From contig JAFLBL010000020.1 in assembly GCA_017303855.1 (NCBI GenBank), positions 1-64,000 on the forward strand: a stretch of 64,000 bases of DNA, read 5' to 3'. Both the position numbers and the translations under genes were made by a program. This DNA is from Chitinophagales bacterium. GTDB lineage: Bacteria; Bacteroidota; Bacteroidia; Chitinophagales; Chitinophagaceae. The notes beneath the pieces were generated by a model. It was not told the origin of the DNA. It did no database searches and saw only the letters and a program-made list of their open reading frames with translations. Positions 33,103 through 40,526 of the stretch are shown here, piece by piece. Numbering within the stretch: the stretch's first letter is position 1; every line of letters starts with the position of its first letter.

Positions 33103-35103
33103 TTAACGAAGAATGGTCACATTGCCTTTCAGGTACACGGTTTTACCATTGAGCAGGATATAGCTCAGTACATAGTAATACGTGCCGTCCGGAAGCGGTT
33201 TCCCTTCATAGGTACCCTCCCAGGTATTCTTGTAATCATTCGATTCAAATACTTTGGCGCCATAGCGGTTAAATACCTGTGCGGTGGCTTTGGACAGACA
33301 GCTGCCGTTGGTGATCAGCCACCTGTCATTGATCCCATCCCCGTTCGGTGTAAAAGCATTCATCGGTTTTACACAATAGGGAATTACGGTTACCGTCACC
33401 TCATCGGTGGCAATACAACCAAGCGGTGTGGTTACACGCAGCACATAAGTAGTGGTACCGGCCGGTGTGGCTTTTGGTGCCAGTATGGTTGCGGAACTGA
33501 GACCGGTAGCCGGTGTCCACAGGTAAGTACCATTGGAGCCGGTTGCCTGTAACTGGTAACTGTCACCGGCAATCACAATCGCATCGGCACCCGCATTGGC
33601 AACAGCACCCGGTGAAACAGTAACAGTAACGGTACCTTGTTTGGTACAGGTACCCAGTGTTCCGGTAACGGTATAAGTTGTTGTCGCCTGAGGGGTCAGT
33701 ACCGGGTTGGAGATTGCCGTATTGCTGACTCCGCCGGCGGGAGACCAGGCATATGAAGCCGCATTACCCGTTACATTCGGCGTGAATGAAGCACCGAGAC
33801 ATATATTGCCGCCTGCTCCTGCGCTCAGTGTAAGATTATCGTTCAGTACGATTGATACGGCTGTGGCTGATGATGCACAGGTGGAACCCACATTTCTGAC
33901 ACGGAGATTATAACTGCCGGGAGCCAGACCCGTAAATGTATTGGCAGATTGATAGCTGGTGCCGTTATTGATACTGTACTCTTTTGTAGCACTGCCACCG
34001 CCAGCTGCAGTAATTGTAATACTTCCATTAGTGGTACAGGTGGCATCCGTTTTGGCAAATGTCAATGTAGGGGCCAGGTCTCTTTTCACATATACCGTAT
34101 CGGTAAAGACCACATCACTGGCCACATCATTACATTGGCCATAAGTAACCCGTACTACATAGGCGGTACTGTCGGCAGTGGGGCACACATTGGGGAAATT
34201 GAGGTTTAATATTCCCGGAGAAGCGGTGCTGGTGTCCGCATTTCCCACTACGGTTCCATTTACCAGAATCTGGGCTGATTTCAGCCGGGAAGCACCGCCA
34301 CTGGGGGTAAACCGCCAGCAGGAATCGATACCATAACTTCCCCATACGGTGGCATTTTTACCCGGTGCTGCAATGGCATTGGTACGGGTCTGATCCTGCA
34401 TACCCAGAATGGTACGGCCACCATTCCAGCCGGTACAGAATGGCTTGTCTTTGATATACACTTCCACAATACCGGTACTTTCATATAATACCATCATGTG
34501 AGTGGCAATATTTCCGCCACAACTGGAACCGAAATAAGGCACTTCAAAATAACTGACGATAAATCTTCTTTTCGGAGCAGTGCCTTCTATGCGATATTCA
34601 ATCCGTTTATTGGCAGAAGGTTCATCAATGTCGATATCATGATAAGGGGCAAATATCATAGACGGTGCATACGCTGTATTCGGAATAGCCCCCGTAGTAC
34701 CACTGATAGAATACCCGCTGCCGGAGGAGGCACGGGTGGTATCAAATGTAATGGCTGAGTTGGTTCCGATCAGCAGTGTCGGGTAAGTAATGCCATAGTA
34801 GCAAAAAGGGAAGGTTACCGGTACTTTAGATGTCCACTGGTCATCATAAAAAGAGCCGTTAATCAGGGTGCGTACATCAATACCGGTGGGAGTAACCCAG
34901 GCAAAGGGCATGTATCCGGGGTTGGTAACCACATAATCATTGGATTGCTTGATATGCGGCACCTGGGCACTTATCGTGGTACAGGATGTGCCACAGGGCA
35001 GCTGGATCACACGGTTGGGAATGGAAAAGGTGGTGGCGGGGTTCTGGCCATAGGTTAACAGGCCAGTAAGATACCCCAGCAGGAGTAAACAGTACTTTCT
35101 CAT
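33103..35103 (-). CDS. Secreted adhesin-like protein with type IX (type B) sorting domain
   Basis: About 666 residues, start MRKYCLLLLGYLTGLLTYGQ (signal peptide); a TTG one codon earlier is less likely. Residues about 20-330 match the N-terminal domain of the protein at 26556-29567: STGIVEVYIKDKPFCTGWNGGRTILGMQD and CWRFTPSGGASRL. One SprB-like repeat (CTTNGSITITAAGGG...TGLAPGSYNLRVRNVGSTC) and two Ig-like units (ICLGASFTPNVTGNAASYAW..., NAGADAIVIAGDSYQL) follow. The C-terminal domain has FTPNGDGINDRW, VFNRYGAKVFES, TWEGTYEGKPLPDGTYYYVL and LKGNVTILR. It is co-transcribed with porP/sprF. Confidence 0.9.
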   Translation of the reverse strand: MRKYCLLLLGYLTGLLTYGQNPATTFSIPNRVIQLPCGTSCTTISAQVPHIKQSNDYVVTNPGYMPFAWVTPTGIDVRTLINGSFYDDQWTSKVPVTFPFCYYGITYPTLLIGTNSAITFDTTRASSGSGYSISGTTGAIPNTAYAPSMIFAPYHDIDIDEPSANKRIEYRIEGTAPKRRFIVSYFEVPYFGSSCGGNIATHMMVLYESTGIVEVYIKDKPFCTGWNGGRTILGMQDQTRTNAIAAPGKNATVWGSYGIDSCWRFTPSGGASRLKSAQILVNGTVVGNADTSTASPGILNLNFPNVCPTADSTAYVVRVTYGQCNDVASDVVFTDTVYVKRDLAPTLTFAKTDATCTTNGSITITAAGGGSATKEYSINNGTSYQSANTFTGLAPGSYNLRVRNVGSTCASSATAVSIVLNDNLTLSAGAGGNICLGASFTPNVTGNAASYAWSPAGGVSNTAISNPVLTPQATTTYTVTGTLGTCTKQGTVTVTVSPGAVANAGADAIVIAGDSYQLQATGSNGTYLWTPATGLSSATILAPKATPAGTTTYVLRVTTPLGCIATDEVTVTVIPYCVKPMNAFTPNGDGINDRWLITNGSCLSKATAQVFNRYGAKVFESNDYKNTWEGTYEGKPLPDGTYYYVLSYILLNGKTVYLKGNVTILR

Positions 35104-35338
35104 CAACAGGTAGTTTGGTTGCAGTTATGTAATGATGCGGGTTTACGCACCAGTTGTTCCAGGACTTAAATTTTAAATGGAAGACTTTGCCTTCAGTAGT
35201 ATTTCACCGGTTGGGATTTTTCCGGCAAGCGACCAAACGTACTGAAATTTCGGGAAAATGGCAATTTAACCCCGGTTTTCCCCTCAAATTGATCCAAATT
35301 AAGCACCGGGACCTGTCATTACAATTGTGGAAAAGCCC

Positions 35339-35346
35339 TACCTTTG
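35339..35346 (+). promoter_or_regulatory. -7 box TACCTTTG upstream of tRNA-Leu
   Basis: An exact TAnnTTTG match about 190 bases before the tRNA. If used, the GTCGGGA array would be transcribed in the tRNA leader. No good -33 box is seen. Confidence 0.45.
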
Positions 35347-35362
35347 CAGCCCTTTAGGAAAA

Positions 35363-35432
35363 GTCGGGAGTCGGGAGTCGGGAGTCGGGAGTCGGGAGTC
35401 GGGAGTCGGGAGTCGGGAGTCGGGAGTCGGGA
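35363..35432 (+). repeat. Ten perfect GTCGGGA heptamers
   Basis: Seventy bases are exactly ten identical copies of GTCGGGA, followed by the degenerate units GTTGTGG and GTTGAAG. It is the only array in the window with no drift, which suggests recent expansion. Confidence 0.97.
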
Positions 35433-35533
35433 GTTGTGGGTTGAAGAAATGGCCCGGTTTTGATTTTTGTATTTTTTTACCCTTGGTGCTTATTTGGATC
35501 TTTGCATCTTCGGTTCTTGGAATTTTGTAATAC

Positions 35534-35615
35534 CCGGATGTGGTGAAATTGGTAGACACGTCAGACTTAGGATCTGATGCCGTAAGGTATGGGGGTTCGA
35601 GTCCCTCCATCCGGA
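35534..35615 (+). tRNA. tRNA-Leu (anticodon TAG)
   Basis: Acceptor CCGGATG (35534-35540) pairs with CATCCGG (35608-35614), with A as discriminator. The D arm includes GGTAGACAC, the anticodon stem TCAGA/TCTGA encloses CTTAGGA with anticodon TAG (codon CTA), a long class II variable arm (GCCGTAAGGT) is present, and the T arm reads GGGGGTTCGAGTCCCTC. The long variable arm and anticodon agree on leucine. CCA is not encoded. Confidence 0.95.
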
Positions 35616-35624
35616 CACTTTAAA

Positions 35625-35714
35625 GGTTGACAGGTTGAAAAGTTGACAGGTTAAAATGGAAGAACCTCAACTTATCAACTTGTCAACCTGTTAACTTATC
35701 AACATATCAACATG
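35625..35714. repeat. Octamer arrays joining tRNA-Leu to the tig start codon
   Basis: Four plus-strand units (GGTTGACA, GGTTGAAA, AGTTGACA, GGTTAAAA; 35625-35656) start nine bases after the tRNA. After ten bases, six complementary-type units follow in register from 35667: TCAACTTA, TCAACTTG, TCAACCTG, TTAACTTA, TCAACATA, TCAACATG. The ATG of the last unit is the tig start codon. The two halves can pair as an imperfect hairpin. Confidence 0.9.
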
Positions 35715-37088
35715 GCAACAGTAAGTAAAGAGAACATCGGTCTGCACCACGAAAAGCTGACCGTAAAACTGGAAAAAACAGATTACCTCCCGACGTTTGA
35801 AAAAGCGCTGAAAGAGTACAGCAAAAAAGCGAATATTCCCGGTTTCAGGAAAGGCATGGTGCCCTCCGGACTGATAAAAAAAATGTACGGCCCTTCCCTG
35901 TTTACAGATGAAGTACTGAAATCAGTAGACCGCGAACTGATCAGTTATCTGCAAAAAGAAAACCTGGACATTTTTGCCCAGCCACTGCCCCTCGAGACAG
36001 ATTTCACCCAGCTTGATGTACACAACCCTATCGATTATACATTTCATTTTGAAGTCGGGATGAAACCCGCTTTTGAACTGGCTGATCTGGGTACTGCCGC
36101 CACTACCCGTTATGTGGTAACGGTGACTGAAGAAATGGTGGAAAGCGAAATCACCCGCCTGCAGAACCGCTACGGCAATATGAAAGATGAAGAGACCGTA
36201 ACCTCCGAAGAGAATGTATTGAACCTGCTGTTCACTGAAACGGATGCCAATGGTAATGCCGTGGAAGGCGGTATCAAAAAAGACAATTCTATACTGGTAA
36301 AATATTTCACAGAAGGTTTCCGCCAGCACTGGATGGGCAAAAAAACCGGTGACAAGGAAAACGCACAACTGAAGAACGCGTTTGATGAAAAAGAAAGAGA
36401 ATGGATCATTGGCGATCTGGGACTGAATAAAGAAGACGCGGCGAGTGCGGACCGTTATTTCGATATCGAAATCACCAAAGTCGGCTTACTGGAAAAGAAA
36501 GAACTGAATGAAGAATTCTTTGCACAGCTCTATCCCGGACAGGAAGTAAAAACGGAAGCCGATTTCCGGGCCAAAATCAAGGAAGAAATACAAGGCTACT
36601 GGAATGCCCAGGCCACCAACCAGATTCACGACCAGGTGTTTCATATTCTCGTTGAAAAAACGAATATCAGTTTCCCGGAACCCTTCCTTAAAAAATGGAT
36701 GAAGAGCCAGGCGGAAAACCCCAAAACGGATGAAGAAGTGGAAGCCGAATTCCCCAAATTCATCGGACAACTGAAATGGACCCTGATTTCCGATAAGATT
36801 GTACAGGAAAATAATATTGAAGTAAACCCGGATGAAATCCGTGCATTTGCTAAAAATCAGCTGTTCAGCTATATGGGCGGAGCCAACCTGAGCGATGATC
36901 AGCCCTGGGTTAATGACTATGTTGAAAAAATGATGAAGGACCGCAAATTTGTGGAAGATGCCTATAACAGGATGCAGACACAGAAACTGTTTGAATGGGC
37001 CGCTACAAAAGTAAACCCGGCCGATAAAGATATCAGTGCCGACGATTTCACCAAAATGGTGGAAGAACATCAGCACCACCATCATTGA
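35712..37088 (+). CDS. tig: Trigger factor
   Basis: A 458-residue ribosome-associated chaperone. The N-terminal ribosome-binding domain is clear, with the signature IPGFRKGMVPSGLIKKMYG at about 43-61 (GFRKG loop), followed by SVDRELISYL. The central peptidyl-prolyl isomerase-like region (about 150-250) lacks the usual FKBP active-site pattern, as is common in this phylum. The C-terminal helical arms run from about 265 (IKEEIQGYWNAQATNQIHDQVFHILVEK). The protein ends in a natural HQHHHH tail. The start codon is the last part of an octamer array. A terminator lies at 37138-37175. Confidence 0.94.
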   Translation: MATVSKENIGLHHEKLTVKLEKTDYLPTFEKALKEYSKKANIPGFRKGMVPSGLIKKMYGPSLFTDEVLKSVDRELISYLQKENLDIFAQPLPLETDFTQLDVHNPIDYTFHFEVGMKPAFELADLGTAATTRYVVTVTEEMVESEITRLQNRYGNMKDEETVTSEENVLNLLFTETDANGNAVEGGIKKDNSILVKYFTEGFRQHWMGKKTGDKENAQLKNAFDEKEREWIIGDLGLNKEDAASADRYFDIEITKVGLLEKKELNEEFFAQLYPGQEVKTEADFRAKIKEEIQGYWNAQATNQIHDQVFHILVEKTNISFPEPFLKKWMKSQAENPKTDEEVEAEFPKFIGQLKWTLISDKIVQENNIEVNPDEIRAFAKNQLFSYMGGANLSDDQPWVNDYVEKMMKDRKFVEDAYNRMQTQKLFEWAATKVNPADKDISADDFTKMVEEHQHHHH

Positions 37089-37137
37089 TAAGCAGAGAAC
37101 GGATTATAGAAAATTCGTCAAAACTGAATAAACTAAC

Positions 37138-37175
37138 CCGGAAGAAAGGTTCGAAAGAACGGACTTCCGGATTTT
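37138..37175 (+). terminator. Terminator of tig
   Basis: CCGGAAG (37138-37144) pairs with CTTCCGG (37164-37170), with an inner GGTTC-GAAA-GAAC hairpin, followed by ATTTTT. Confidence 0.85.
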
Positions 37176-37195
37176 TCGTTTCTTAGTGAAGCCAG

Positions 37196-37312
37196 AAAAG
37201 TAAAAATTCAAAAGTAAAAAGTAAAAAACCTTTACTGGAGGAGTCTTTACAGGCTGGACATAACTTTACTGCCGTAAACGACCCTTTTTACTTTTGACTT
37301 TTTACTTTTGAC
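37196..37312. repeat. Inverted pair of A/T-rich heptamer arrays
   Basis: Units AAAAGTA, AAAATTC, AAAAGTA, AAAAGTA, AAAAACC (37196-37230) face TTTTTAC, TTTTGAC, TTTTTAC, TTTTGAC (37285-37312) across 54 bases. Both arms keep period seven. The arms can pair over roughly 25 bases. Confidence 0.8.
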
Positions 37313-37408
37313 TCCCCCTCCCTGTCATTCCGTCATTGATTTTGCAATTCGGGCATTTGGACGGATATTTGAGATACGGGAATACGTTGTGACGGGAACT
37401 GATTCCTG

Positions 37409-37440
37409 TTAACCTTTCAACCTGTCAACATTTCAACTAT
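37409..37440 (+). repeat. Octamer array before clpP
   Basis: Four units in register, TTAACCTT, TCAACCTG, TCAACATT, TCAACTAT, followed by CTAAAC and the clpP ATG at 37447. These are the same words and orientation as before tig. Confidence 0.85.
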
Positions 37441-37446
37441 CTAAAC

Positions 37447-38139
37447 ATGACTTTTAATTCGGAATTTGAAAAATACGCGGTGAAACACCGTGGCTTATCC
37501 AGCAATACACTGCACAGTTATGCCTCCCACCTGGTGACGGCCATGACCCCGAACATTATTGAGGAACGTTCCCTCAATGTAGCCGTTATGGATGTATACA
37601 GCAGGCTCATGATGGACAGGATTATTTTCCTGGGTTACCCCATCAATGACGAGATTGCGAATATCGTAACAGCCCAGTTATTATTCCTGGATTCTACGGA
37701 TCGTTCAAGGGACATTAATATGTACATCAACAGTCCGGGCGGCAGTGTATACTCCGGCCTTGGCGTATACGATACCATGCAATATGTGAGTCCGGATATC
37801 GCCACCATTTGCATCGGGGTAGCGGCTTCCATGGCTTGCGTACTCCTGGGTGCCGGTACCAAGGGCAAACGGGCGGCATTGAAACATTCCCGTATCATGA
37901 TGCACCAGCCCAGCGGGGCGATTGGCGGACAAGCCAGTGATATTGAAATCACGGTAAATGAAATCCGCAAGCTGAAAAAAGAATTGTACGAAGTGGTGAA
38001 TATCCATACCGGCAAACCACTGGATCAGATTGAAAAAGATTTTGACCGCGACAACTGGATGACCGCGGCGGAAGCAAAAGAATACGGGCTGGTGGACGAA
38101 GTCCTCCTGACCAATCCCCGGAAACAGAAAAAAGATTAA
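37447..38139 (+). CDS. clpP: ATP-dependent Clp protease proteolytic subunit, first copy
   Basis: A 230-residue serine protease. Catalytic Ser128 is in GVAASMACVLL, His153 in MMHQPSG and an Asp at about 202 in FDRDNWM. YINSPGGSVYSGLGVYDTMQY is the handle-adjacent signature. An N-terminal extension of about 35 residues (MTFNSEFEKYAVKHRGLSSNTLHSY) precedes the mature fold and is longer than the usual propeptide. The tetradecamer associates with ClpX, encoded two genes downstream. The second clpP lies 24 bases further. Confidence 0.96.
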   Translation: MTFNSEFEKYAVKHRGLSSNTLHSYASHLVTAMTPNIIEERSLNVAVMDVYSRLMMDRIIFLGYPINDEIANIVTAQLLFLDSTDRSRDINMYINSPGGSVYSGLGVYDTMQYVSPDIATICIGVAASMACVLLGAGTKGKRAALKHSRIMMHQPSGAIGGQASDIEITVNEIRKLKKELYEVVNIHTGKPLDQIEKDFDRDNWMTAAEAKEYGLVDEVLLTNPRKQKKD

Positions 38140-38163
38140 CCCTTTACATTAATACTATCGAAA

Positions 38164-38793
38164 ATGAACCGTAAGAATTTTATATACTCCGACTGGAGAA
38201 TGGACGAGGAAGAGGAAAAAGAAGAGCAACCCAAGAGTGATCTGGGTATGTTCAGCAAAAAACTGGAACGTTATTTTTTTGAAAAACGGGCCGTGTATCT
38301 CTGGGGTGTGGTTGATGATAAAAGTGCAAAAGATGTGGTCAGCAAACTCCTGTTACTGGATGCCGATAAACCCGGAGAAGAAATTAAATTTTATATCAAC
38401 AGTCCGGGCGGCGTGGTTACCTCCGGTATGGTAATGTATGATACCATGCAGATGATCAAAAGTCCGGTAAGTACGATCTGTATGGGACTGGCCGCCTCCA
38501 TGGGCAGTATCCTGCTGAGTGGTGGAGCCAAAGGCAAGCGCTATATTTTTCCCCATGGCGAAGTCATGATCCATCAGCCTTCCCTGGGAGGATATATTCA
38601 GGGGGTGAGTGCGGATCTGGAGATCCAGGCTGAACAAACCCGTCGTGTAAAAGAGATCGGTGCCGGTATCCTGGCAAAAAACTGTGGAAAAACTGTGGAG
38701 CAGATTATGAAAGACTTTGACCGTGACTATTGGATGAATGCGGAGCAATCCATCGCGTATGGTATTGCTGACCACCTGGTAGAGTCTTTATAA
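38164..38793 (+). CDS. clpP: ATP-dependent Clp protease proteolytic subunit, second copy
   Basis: A 209-residue paralogue with Ser112 in GLAASMGSILL, His137 in MIHQPS and Asp in FDRDYWM, so the triad is intact. It differs from the first copy by an acidic N-terminal stretch (DEEEEKEEQPKSD) and by VVTSG replacing SVYSG after the INSPGG turn. Two unequal ClpP subunits may form mixed rings, as known in some other bacteria; here that is inference. A terminator follows, so the two clpP genes form a unit separate from clpX. Confidence 0.96.
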   Translation: MNRKNFIYSDWRMDEEEEKEEQPKSDLGMFSKKLERYFFEKRAVYLWGVVDDKSAKDVVSKLLLLDADKPGEEIKFYINSPGGVVTSGMVMYDTMQMIKSPVSTICMGLAASMGSILLSGGAKGKRYIFPHGEVMIHQPSLGGYIQGVSADLEIQAEQTRRVKEIGAGILAKNCGKTVEQIMKDFDRDYWMNAEQSIAYGIADHLVESL

Positions 38794-38832
38794 CTGACTA
38801 TTAAATAACCAGTTACACTACAAAAACAAATA

Positions 38833-38857
38833 AAAACCGCCTTTTCCGGGCGGTTTT
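38833..38857 (+). terminator. Terminator of the clpP pair
   Basis: AAAACCGCC (38833-38841) pairs with GGCGGTTTT (38849-38857) around TTTTCCG. Confidence 0.85.
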
Positions 38858-38858
38858 A

Positions 38859-38866
38859 TATTTTTG
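38859..38866 (+). promoter_or_regulatory. -7 box TATTTTTG before clpX
   Basis: An exact TAnnTTTG box starts one base after the clpP terminator stem and lies 54 bases before the clpX ATG. The -33 region would be inside the terminator hairpin, so confidence is limited. Confidence 0.4.
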
Positions 38867-38920
38867 TATGTTACTTATTGACCGGATAGACCGTTTTAGA
38901 TTAAGATAAGGTTAAGAAAC

Positions 38921-40165
38921 ATGGCAAAAAACCCGTTACATTGTTCCTTTTGTGGCCGCAGCCGCGATGAGGTGAAGATCCTGATTGCTGGCCAGGAAGG
39001 ACATATTTGTGAAAACTGTGTAGAGCATGCCCGTGAGATTATCGAGCAGGAACTCACCATCAAAGACGACCGCAGCAATGCGTCGTTTAAATTATCGGTG
39101 AAAAAACCGATTGAAATCAAAAAATTCCTTGACGAGTACGCGATTGGCCAGGACGAAGCGAAAAAAGTTCTCGCTGTGGCCGTATACAATCACTACAAAC
39201 GTTTACAGCAAAAAACAGCTGATCTCAATACCGGTAATGAAGTGGAGATTGAGAAAAGCAATATCATCATGGTGGGTGAAACCGGAACCGGTAAAACCCT
39301 GCTGGCCAAAAGTATTGCCCGCATGCTGAATGTTCCATTCGCCATTGTGGACGCGACTGTATTTACTGAAGCCGGTTATGTTGGGGAAGATGTGGAAAGC
39401 ATTCTGACCCGTCTGTTGCAGGTATGTAATTATGATGTTACCGCGGCGGAGCGGGGTATCGTATATATTGATGAGATTGATAAAATAGCCCGTAAAGGCG
39501 ACAATCCCTCCATCACCCGTGATGTCAGCGGTGAAGGGGTACAACAAGGTATGCTGAAGTTGCTGGAAGGCACGGATGTATTGGTTCCCCCGCAGGGAGG
39601 CCGCAAACATCCGGAACAAAAGCTTATCAAGATTAACACCCAGAATATCCTGTTTATCTGTGGCGGTGCATTCGATGGCATTGATAAGATTATTGCCCGT
39701 CGCGTACAAACCAACACCATCGGATTCAACGTGGATAAAGAACTGCAGGACAATATGAAGAAAAACCTGCTGAGCTATGTGAATGCCACGGACCTGAAAA
39801 CCTTTGGTCTGATTCCGGAATTGCTCGGTCGTCTGCCCGTGGTTACACACCTGGATCCCCTGGATGCCGTTACGCTGCGCGCCATTCTGACTGAGCCGAA
39901 GAACGCATTGGTTAAGCAGTACAATAAATTGTTTGAACTGGAAGGTATAGAGCTGGTCATTGAAGATGAAGTGCTGAATTTCATGGTGGAAAAAGCGATG
40001 GAGTTCAAACTGGGAGCACGTGGGCTGCGTAGTATCTGTGAGAGTATACTGACAGATGCCATGTATGAACTTCCTTCTTCCAATGAAACACAATTTGTGC
40101 TGGACCTGGAATATGCCAAACGGAAATTTGATAAGAGCAAACTGAGTTTGCTGAAAGTGGCGTGA
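38921..40165 (+). CDS. clpX: ATP-dependent Clp protease ATP-binding subunit ClpX
   Basis: A 414-residue AAA+ unfoldase. The N-terminal C4 zinc finger (CSFCGRSRDEV...CENCV) is followed by Walker A GETGTGKT, the pore loop in TEAGYVGEDVES, Walker B GIVYIDEIDKI, the sensor region VPPQGGRKHPEQ and the C-terminal ELLGRLP and LGARGLRSICE. The IGF loop that docks to ClpP is seen as NTIGFNVD. Length is normal. An octamer array begins five bases after its stop. Confidence 0.97.
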   Translation: MAKNPLHCSFCGRSRDEVKILIAGQEGHICENCVEHAREIIEQELTIKDDRSNASFKLSVKKPIEIKKFLDEYAIGQDEAKKVLAVAVYNHYKRLQQKTADLNTGNEVEIEKSNIIMVGETGTGKTLLAKSIARMLNVPFAIVDATVFTEAGYVGEDVESILTRLLQVCNYDVTAAERGIVYIDEIDKIARKGDNPSITRDVSGEGVQQGMLKLLEGTDVLVPPQGGRKHPEQKLIKINTQNILFICGGAFDGIDKIIARRVQTNTIGFNVDKELQDNMKKNLLSYVNATDLKTFGLIPELLGRLPVVTHLDPLDAVTLRAILTEPKNALVKQYNKLFELEGIELVIEDEVLNFMVEKAMEFKLGARGLRSICESILTDAMYELPSSNETQFVLDLEYAKRKFDKSKLSLLKVA

Positions 40166-40170
40166 TGTGA

Positions 40171-40228
40171 GGTTGACAGGTTGACAGGTTGAGAAGTTGA
40201 GAGGTTGATAAGGTTGGGGAGGTTGAGG
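40171..40228 (+). repeat. Octamer array after clpX
   Basis: Units GGTTGACA twice, GGTTGAGA, AGTTGAGA and GGTTGATA in register, then GGTTGGGG and GGTTGAGG with a one-base shift. It lies between the clpX stop and the terminator. Confidence 0.88.
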
Positions 40229-40323
40229 GGTTTAGAGTTGATCGTTATAGGAAGAGTTTCGAAACCGTTAGTTCACTTACTGCTTTAAGTTTCGTACTTG
40301 TTACCTGAATTTTTAAAATACTA

Positions 40324-40350
40324 AAAGGTCCGGCTAATGCCGGACCTTTC
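40324..40350 (+). terminator. Terminator of clpX
   Basis: AAAGGTCCGGC (40324-40334) pairs with GCCGGACCTTT (40339-40349) around TAAT. Confidence 0.9.
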
Positions 40351-40376
40351 TTAATTTGCAGGACTAAACTTATTTT

Positions 40377-40523
40377 ATGCAGGAATTAATAGACAAACTG
40401 AAAGCCGAAGCCGGTCTTACAGACGAGCAGGCACAGAAAGCCATTGCCGCCATGAAAAGTTTCGTGGTCGAGAAATTTCCGATGCTGGAAGGCGCCGTGA
40501 ATAATGTATTTGGAGGAGAATAA
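40377..40523 (+). CDS. Small helical protein, 48 residues
   Basis: The frame starts MQELIDKLKAEAGLTDEQAQ and ends EGAVNNVFGGE. It is predicted to be two or three amphipathic helices: LIDKLKAEAGL, TDEQAQKAIAAMKSFVVEKF and LEGAVNNVF. The pattern of a helix, GLTDEQA and a second helix resembles small proteins of the DUF2267/DUF2780 kind, but I cannot name the family. It follows the clpX terminator and is convergent with a tiny lipoprotein gene. It is below usual ORF length cut-offs and easily missed. Confidence 0.65.
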   Translation: MQELIDKLKAEAGLTDEQAQKAIAAMKSFVVEKFPMLEGAVNNVFGGE

Positions 40524-40526
40524 TGC

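Larger units (their letters stand above)
35104..35533. other. Gene-free interval before tRNA-Leu
   Basis: No coding sequence was found. It holds a promoter-like box TACCTTTG (35339-35346) and ten perfect copies of GTCGGGA (35363-35432). The first 230 bases, upstream of the divergent adhesin gene, show nothing I can name. Confidence 0.7.
37089..37446. other. Gene-free interval between tig and clpP
   Basis: No coding sequence was found. It contains the tig terminator, an inverted pair of AAAAGTA/TTTTTAC heptamer arrays and an octamer array that ends six bases before the clpP start. Confidence 0.8.

Noticed and set aside
35363..35432. Possible CRISPR array
   Set aside because: Units are seven bases with no spacers and no cas genes are present; this is a simple tandem repeat.
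35327..35530. An open frame encoding repeated ESGVGSR heptapeptides
   Set aside because: It is the automatic translation of ten GTCGGGA heptamers (three units give seven codons); there is no upstream signal and the frame ends at random before the tRNA.
37065..37088. HQHHHH end of trigger factor as a cloning tag
   Set aside because: It is followed by native genomic sequence and a natural terminator; His-rich trigger factor tails occur naturally, so it is not taken as an artefact.
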